This document shows, one piece after another, positions 60,069 to 64,000 of a DNA stretch of 64,000 nucleotides. The position numbers and the translations under genes were made by a program. Source of the stretch: JACNJF01 sp050288105. GTDB lineage: Bacteria > Pseudomonadota > Gammaproteobacteria > GCA-001735895. Location: positions 95,077 to 159,076 of the forward strand of contig JBNKDE010000013.1 in the NCBI GenBank assembly GCA_050288105.1, in the 5' to 3' direction. Under the pieces are notes generated by a model. That model was not told where the DNA came from. It saw only the letters and a list, made by a program, of their open reading frames with translations, and did not search any database. Each line of letters begins with the position of its first letter. The first letter of the stretch is position 1.

Positions 60069-60161
60069 CACTAACAAGTGGCTGTTGTCGCCAGCAAAAA
60101 GCGCTGGCTCGGACTCGCGTTCCGCTCCGCTACACGCGAGCCGCAAAGCCTAGCGTTATGC
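60069..60161. repeat. attC 2
   Basis: CACTAAC (60069-60075) to GTTATGC (60155-60161). Internal arms CCAGCAAAAAGCGCTGG and the CGGACTCGCGTTCCGCTCCG region. Nearly identical to attC 4 (see finding). Confidence 0.85.
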
Positions 60162-60172
60162 GCTGAAAGGGT

Positions 60173-60292
60173 ATGGAAGCTGAATCGCGACAAATTGATC
60201 ATAAAGAAATGCTGTCAAGCCAGGGCCAGGGAACAATTGTTTCTATTCTTAGCGAAAACTTTTCTCTGACCCGGATTTATTCATTTGCCTAA
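60173..60292 (+). CDS. Possible 39-residue ORF at the start of cassette 3
   Basis: A 40-codon frame (MEAESRQIDHKEMLSSQG start) preceded by GAAAGGGT at a fair ribosome-site distance. Ends ten bases before the next gene. No known family. It could be a remnant of an earlier cassette gene. Confidence 0.35.
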   Translation: MEAESRQIDHKEMLSSQGQGTIVSILSENFSLTRIYSFA

Positions 60293-60304
60293 ATTACTAC
60301 CGTT

Positions 60305-61639
60305 ATGGAATTCAAAAAAGTAGATACCTTACCAGAAGGTCAGCCCAGTGGCTTTGGCGAGCCTCTTTCAATAGAGAAGGCAGAGGTTGAGCCGAAAAAA
60401 ATCCCAGGCCTTTTGAAGGCTATGGAGATTTGTCGAAAATTAAACTGGGAGTTCCCTGAAAATGATCTTGTGGATATTTATCGACTGACATTTACTCGAG
60501 GGAGTGAATCATGGGTTATCCTGAATTTATCTTATGATCCGGTTGTTAATCACGAAAATTTACAAATAGTTTTTACTGTCAGAACCAAATACAACACGGA
60601 TGATTTTGACAAAGCATTGGACATCGCAACGGTTGCGATTAAAAGTATCAAAATTTGTGATCCCGGTGTAAAAAACAAAGATGAAAGTCATGAACTGGTA
60701 TTGCGGGTCTTTCAAGATATAGATAAGCACTTTGATATTTTGGAACATGCTAGTGTTTCGGTGGTGAAAAACCTGCTAAAACCGGCAAAGGGGCATCAAT
60801 GGATGGCCGTAGATTTAAAATGGCCTGAATTTTCGTTTGAACCTCACGGCAGGAATCGGAAGAATGATGATGGTTCAGTCTACAAGACACTGATATGTTC
60901 AATAGATCCATCCTTGATAGCCGACTACCAGGCATTGGAGAGCAAACGACTTGAAATTGGACTTGAGTATGACGAATCACCAGACGATTTGGGCGTCTCA
61001 ATGATCCGGCATGACTTTTGTAAGCCAGATGTGAGTGACAGCTTTTCAGTGTTTTCTATAGCTTGTCGACCTAAATTATATGACGACCAAAGAGTGTATA
61101 TTTTTGAGGCTATAGAGGATAGCAAAGTCCTTTCTGGAAATGTCTACAGTCCGAACGATGCGATCAAGGCAACCAAATTTGGGTTAAGGCATGTTGAGCT
61201 AAAAGAAGTAGTTCAGGCGAAAATTGTTGATCAAAAACGCTTGAGCCGCAAGATTGCACGAGCGCAACTGGAGTGGTTAGAAAAACATTTTGAAACCAGG
61301 TACCTGTTTATTTCAGTATTTTTTAGGAGTACCAGTTCAAGCGGGAAGGTAACAAAGAGGGAATGGCATGCTTCCGAGGTAGGCATGCCAGAAATGAAGC
61401 TTGCTGTACAACGACCTAGGTCGATTGGTGTTATCAATCTGGAGTGGCAAAAACCAAAAAATGAAGTTGTTGCGTTAACCAATGAGGCTGCATTTAGAAT
61501 AGGTGAGCAACTCTATCATGACCCCGTTGAAGATGGTGATTTTCTGATTGGCCACATTGAGGATTATCATTTGGATCAGTCATTTCCAGCCGTACGTATT
61601 TTAAAAACTGACTACGACAAGCTTCTGTCCAAACAATAA
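60305..61639 (+). CDS. Hypothetical 444-residue protein (cassette 3)
   Basis: A soluble-looking protein with no signal peptide or membrane helices. I do not recognise a family or a catalytic motif. It is acidic and charged and contains several lysine-glutamate stretches. Its start ATG lies inside the string GTTATGG, the usual cassette boundary sequence, and no clear ribosome site is present. The gene end precedes attC 3 by 8 bases, so it fills the cassette as expected. Confidence 0.6.
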   Translation: MEFKKVDTLPEGQPSGFGEPLSIEKAEVEPKKIPGLLKAMEICRKLNWEFPENDLVDIYRLTFTRGSESWVILNLSYDPVVNHENLQIVFTVRTKYNTDDFDKALDIATVAIKSIKICDPGVKNKDESHELVLRVFQDIDKHFDILEHASVSVVKNLLKPAKGHQWMAVDLKWPEFSFEPHGRNRKNDDGSVYKTLICSIDPSLIADYQALESKRLEIGLEYDESPDDLGVSMIRHDFCKPDVSDSFSVFSIACRPKLYDDQRVYIFEAIEDSKVLSGNVYSPNDAIKATKFGLRHVELKEVVQAKIVDQKRLSRKIARAQLEWLEKHFETRYLFISVFFRSTSSSGKVTKREWHASEVGMPEMKLAVQRPRSIGVINLEWQKPKNEVVALTNEAAFRIGEQLYHDPVEDGDFLIGHIEDYHLDQSFPAVRILKTDYDKLLSKQ

Positions 61640-61647
61640 ATTAAAAC

Positions 61648-61725
61648 CCATAACAAAATGCATCATCGGAACAACTTTACGCTCCTGGCGTCGCTTCAAG
61701 TTGCCCGCTGTGCCCGGCGTTATGT
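61648..61725. repeat. attC 3
   Basis: CCATAAC (61648-61654) to GTTATGT (61719-61725), with the arms AACTTTACGCTCCTGGCG and CGCTTCAAGTTG forming the inner stem. It follows the 444-residue gene by only 8 bases. Confidence 0.75.
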
Positions 61726-62069
61726 TCAAGATGAATGAGAAATATAAAAACGATCAGGAAATGTCAGACGGAGTTGTAAAAGCAATATTCCATTTTCTTA
61801 ATTGGTTACCTCCGTCAATATTAGCAATTCTTATTTGGTTACTGTTTTTTGGTGGTATTCATAAGTTTTCAATTTCTCATAGTGCTATCGGTCATTTTAT
61901 TTTGATAGCGGCTAAAATCATTCCAGCAGCTTGGATAGTGATTTACTTGTACCTAATGACTCAACCGCTCATTAAGGAATTAGAAGTGATAGCCAGTGCT
62001 TTATTTTTTTATGTGGCTCTTGGTGTGTTTTGGGTAGTTGCTTTTTTTATATCAGGAATGGTCTCATAA
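61722..62069 (+). CDS. Small membrane protein (cassette 4)
   Basis: About 115 residues with three strong hydrophobic helices (roughly residues 30-45, 56-77 and 90-112). The ATG at 61722 belongs to the GTTATGT boundary; an ATG at 61731 three codons later is also possible. Function unknown. Confidence 0.55.
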   Translation: MFKMNEKYKNDQEMSDGVVKAIFHFLNWLPPSILAILIWLLFFGGIHKFSISHSAIGHFILIAAKIIPAAWIVIYLYLMTQPLIKELEVIASALFFYVALGVFWVVAFFISGMVS

Positions 62070-62098
62070 TTCGTATTACTACAGATCATGGCTCAGGA

Positions 62099-62191
62099 AC
62101 ATAACAAGTGGCTGTTGTCGCCAGCAAAAAGCGCTGGCTCGGACTCGCGTTCCGCTTCGCTACACGCGAGCCACAAAGCCGGTCGTTATGC
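62099..62191. repeat. attC 4
   Basis: ACATAAC (62099-62105) to GTTATGC (62185-62191). About 80 bases are almost identical to attC 2, differing at only a few sites (for example CTCCG against TTCG and GCCGC against GCCAC). A recent copy or recombination between the two is likely. Confidence 0.85.
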
Positions 62192-62245
62192 TGGACAAGG
62201 TGAAGTTTATTAGTTTTTTATAAGTAATATTTTTGGAGATAGATA

Positions 62246-62656
62246 ATGAGAAGAATTGTAATTGGATTTGTTTTTTTTAGCACAAGCGTTTGTTTTGCCG
62301 ATGGTGTTGCCTCAATGGTTACACCCAAAAATGGCGAGTGTGAAGAATTTTACCACTTAATCGAAGGTGTCTGCGTGCATGCTACCGCTATGAGTGGAGA
62401 TGCGAACGATATGTTAGCCAGAATTAATAAGTTTAAAAGCACTGAGAAACCGACATCTCAAACAAGACAGATAGCAAGTAACGAAGCTAAAGAAGATCCC
62501 TTGTGTACAAAATACAAAAATCGACTGAAAAAATATCTTAGTGAGGGTGTTATGGGTATTAATCCCGCAACTGGAAAGCTAGAGAAGATTGAAGGTAAGC
62601 AAGCAGAGGATGTAATTAATGACACAAAGGAAAATGTTGAAATATTGTGCGGTTAA
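62246..62656 (+). CDS. Exported protein of unknown function (cassette 5)
   Basis: A 136-residue protein with a signal peptide (MRRIVIGFVFFSTSVCFA) and three cysteines in the mature part (CEEFYHLIEGVCVHA and a late C). TTGGAG lies upstream of ATG. No family recognised. Likely periplasmic. Confidence 0.6.
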   Translation: MRRIVIGFVFFSTSVCFADGVASMVTPKNGECEEFYHLIEGVCVHATAMSGDANDMLARINKFKSTEKPTSQTRQIASNEAKEDPLCTKYKNRLKKYLSEGVMGINPATGKLEKIEGKQAEDVINDTKENVEILCG

Positions 62657-62660
62657 GAGC

Positions 62661-62746
62661 GCATAACAATTGTATTCACAGGAAAAAATAGAGCTACGCC
62701 GCTTCGCTATGTAGCTCTATTTTCCCAGTGATACGAGGCGTTATAT
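62661..62746. repeat. attC 5
   Basis: GCATAAC (62661-62667) to GTTATAT (62740-62746). The stem GGAAAAAATAGAGCTACG pairs well with TGTAGCTCTATTTTCC, and GATACGAGGCGTT closes it. Belongs to the same broad family as attC 1, 6 and 7. Confidence 0.85.
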
Positions 62747-62749
62747 GTT

Positions 62750-63190
62750 ATGAAAACCGTTAAAAATTTTTTTTTATTTATAATTTCTGCATTATTAATC
62801 ATACCTGGTTTTGGTTATGCCAAAAAAGATAATGAGTTAAGTAGCAAGTTTAATAAACCTGAACATCACGAACTATTTATAAAGCGACTCGGCGAGAAAG
62901 GAATCGACTTTCGTGTTGGAAAAGATGGTAGAGTATTCTACCCCGCTTCGGAGGGCGAAGAAGTAAATAAAATCTTTAAATCAGTTTTAGGATTAACAAA
63001 TACTCTTACAAATAAAGGCGCTACTGTTCCGATCAGTAAAGCCCCTGAAATAGCTGCCGCGTTGGTTAGTATCAAGATACCCTTCGAGGTAACATATAAA
63101 AACGAGACGTCGATATTTACTTGGTCAAGGCATCTAGATAGTCAGGCAATGGATGTAGTAAAGGTAATCTTATATGAAAAGGACATATAA
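62750..63190 (+). CDS. Exported protein of unknown function (cassette 6)
   Basis: A 146-residue protein with a signal peptide (MKTVKNFFLFIISALLIIPG, cleavage near GYA|KK). The mature protein (HHELFIKRLGEKGIDFRVGK) is charged with a mixed alpha/beta look. No domain recognised. Located at the array's sixth position. Confidence 0.6.
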   Translation: MKTVKNFFLFIISALLIIPGFGYAKKDNELSSKFNKPEHHELFIKRLGEKGIDFRVGKDGRVFYPASEGEEVNKIFKSVLGLTNTLTNKGATVPISKAPEIAAALVSIKIPFEVTYKNETSIFTWSRHLDSQAMDVVKVILYEKDI

Positions 63191-63272
63191 CAAGGACAAT
63201 TCACATGGAAAAATTTAACCTACGCTCCTTCGTCGCTACGGCTAAATTTCCCAGTGATTGGCGACGTTAGAT
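63185..63272. repeat. attC 6
   Basis: ATATAAC (63185-63191) to GTTAGAT (63266-63272). The stem AATTCACATGGAAAAATTTA/TAAATTTCCCAGTGATTGG matches the attC 1 pattern closely. Confidence 0.85.
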
Positions 63273-63277
63273 TCAAA

Positions 63278-63865
63278 ATGTTGACACAGCTAGACATAGA
63301 CAAAGCGATCAATGCATTCGAGAAAGAAATGCAAACTGCGATTCAGGTCGCAAGAAATTCTGTACTACCCGATCCAATTTCATTCTCGTTCAACACATCG
63401 CAACTTACTACGTCCAAAATTGAAGAGCTCGCTGGCAAGTTGCCTACAGGGCATAAAAAAGAAGATAAAGATGCAGAATTTGTTTATGTGTTTTCATTAG
63501 CTAAAAACAATAACGCCGAGTTGTCTGAAATACTGACGGCTTTTCAGTCTGCAAGAGAGTGGCAAACGTCTGAAGATTATGAAGGCAAGAAGAACTTGTG
63601 TCGGCCCAATCCTGAACACAATTCCACAACCATTTTGTACGTCGGGCGCTCATATAAACCGAGAGAACGCTTGAAGCAGCATTTATCTGCTAGCCTTGCT
63701 GGGACTTATGCTATTCATTTTGCTACTTGGGCGTCTGAACTAGAGGTTCAGGTGGATTTTAATATCTACCGTTACTCCGGGCTCGGCAATCGTGCGGTTC
63801 AAGTAATCGAAGACGGCCTTTGGGATCATTTTCTTCCATTGCTGGGAAGGAGAGGCGAGAAATGA
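63278..63865 (+). CDS. GIY-YIG-like nuclease domain protein (cassette 7)
   Basis: A 195-residue protein. A GIY-YIG-like pattern is visible: FVYVFSLA (first strand), then Y121-V122-G123 in LYVGRSYKPRERLKQHL with R129/R131 and H135, and a late glutamate E178 in VIEDGLWDHFLPLLGRRG. This follows the order of the nuclease superfamily (tyrosine, YxG, arginine, glutamate). The N-terminal 70 residues are unknown. Activity and DNA target are not shown. ATG at 63278 is preferred to a GTG at 63254 that lies inside the attC. Confidence 0.6.
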   Translation: MLTQLDIDKAINAFEKEMQTAIQVARNSVLPDPISFSFNTSQLTTSKIEELAGKLPTGHKKEDKDAEFVYVFSLAKNNNAELSEILTAFQSAREWQTSEDYEGKKNLCRPNPEHNSTTILYVGRSYKPRERLKQHLSASLAGTYAIHFATWASELEVQVDFNIYRYSGLGNRAVQVIEDGLWDHFLPLLGRRGEK

Positions 63866-63932
63866 ATCTAACAAGTCAAATTCACACGGACGCTTCGCTG
63901 TCGCTCGGCGCCGGTGATTTGCGACGTTGAGG
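63866..63932. repeat. attC 7
   Basis: ATCTAAC (63866-63872) to GTTGAGG (63926-63932). The arms AACAAGTCAAATTCACACGG and CCGGTGATTTGCGACGTTG match attC 1 almost base for base, while the inner loop is shorter (GCTTCGCTGTCGCTC). Confidence 0.85.
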
Positions 63933-64000
63933 CTGTAGAAAAACCTTCAATTTAGCCATCAGGATGATAAAATACGTAAAAAGGAAGCGGAGTCATCAAG
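63933..64000 (+). other. Start of the next cassette, cut by the window edge
   Basis: The sequence after attC 7 continues as an AT-rich region. No complete frame fits in the last 68 bases; the next cassette gene must begin beyond the window. Confidence 0.6.

Larger units (their letters stand above)
58278..64000. mobile_element. Chromosomal integron: broken integrase plus cassette array
   Basis: A degraded intI on the minus strand is followed by an array of seven or more gene cassettes, all on the plus strand. Each is bounded by an imperfect palindrome that starts near YAAC and ends in GTTATG or GTTAG/GTTGA. The region is visibly more AT-rich and its genes look unrelated to the neighbours. Cassettes lack their own terminators and promoters, as usual. 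The array runs off the right edge. Because the integrase is broken, capture or loss of cassettes is probably arrested unless another IntI acts in trans. Confidence 0.85.

Noticed and set aside
58769..63932. CRISPR array
   Set aside because: Repeats are long, imperfect palindromes with genes between them, fitting attC sites; no short regular spacers.

Overview
The window looks like the chromosome of an aerobic, probably marine gammaproteobacterium. The signs are an OxyR/glutathione stress block, a DUF6394 plus RCK potassium channel pair, many TRAP transporters, and an integron cassette array. No rRNA, tRNA, CRISPR array or insertion sequence was seen. The species cannot be named from the sequence alone.

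Layout. (1) 1-4.4 kb: housekeeping genes (outer-membrane DUF3570 protein, potassium channel, DUF2461 protein, small cytochrome c). (2) 4.5-10.2 kb, minus strand: glutathione block with gor, a peroxiredoxin-glutaredoxin fusion, oxyR, a GST-like gene and ggt. A near-perfect OxyR half-site palindrome lies upstream of the peroxiredoxin gene. (3) 10.5-20.7 kb: an import and degradation locus. It has a TAXI-TRAP importer, an RpiR regulator facing two palindromic operators, a DctQMP importer, diaminopropionate ammonia-lyase, an M20 carbamoylase and a D-carbamoylase-like nitrilase. Together these could strip two carbamoyl groups from a diureido acid and turn the diaminopropionate into pyruvate and ammonia. 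(4) 21-23.6 kb: miscellaneous genes. (5) 23.6-58.2 kb: an aromatic-acid catabolic island. It holds a class I P450 system (P450, [2Fe-2S] ferredoxin, reductase), a TRAP importer with tandem binding proteins, a complete protocatechuate 4,5-cleavage operon (ligU-I-K-J-A-B-C order), AraC and VanR-like regulators, an MFS exporter and chemotaxis genes. It continues with a VanA-like Rieske oxygenase behind VanR-type operators, then a corrinoid methyltransferase operon, and ends with a second ligAB pair.

The most interesting part is 46.6-56.9 kb. In one direction it encodes a Rieske O-demethylase, a MetV-MetF fusion, a corrinoid protein, a UroD-type methyltransferase, a B12-activation-like protein, a RACo-like corrinoid reactivator, a methyl-H4folate:corrinoid methyltransferase, an amidohydrolase and FolD. 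This is an acetogen-style methyl-removal and methyl-oxidation route inside an island that otherwise depends on oxygenases. I infer that it takes methyl groups from methoxylated aromatics (or a related methyl donor) and oxidises them on tetrahydrofolate, while the ligAB pairs open the ring. Three promoters in the island share a TRCAA-N16-TGCAT element with a -10 box at a constant distance, suggesting one activator for transport, ring-cleavage and the second ligAB.

(6) 58.3-64 kb: a sedentary chromosomal integron, more AT-rich than the rest. The integrase gene is reduced to its two ends. Eight attC-like sites follow, carrying a trypsin-like protease, a GIY-YIG-like protein and several unknown membrane or exported proteins. 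The array continues past the window edge.
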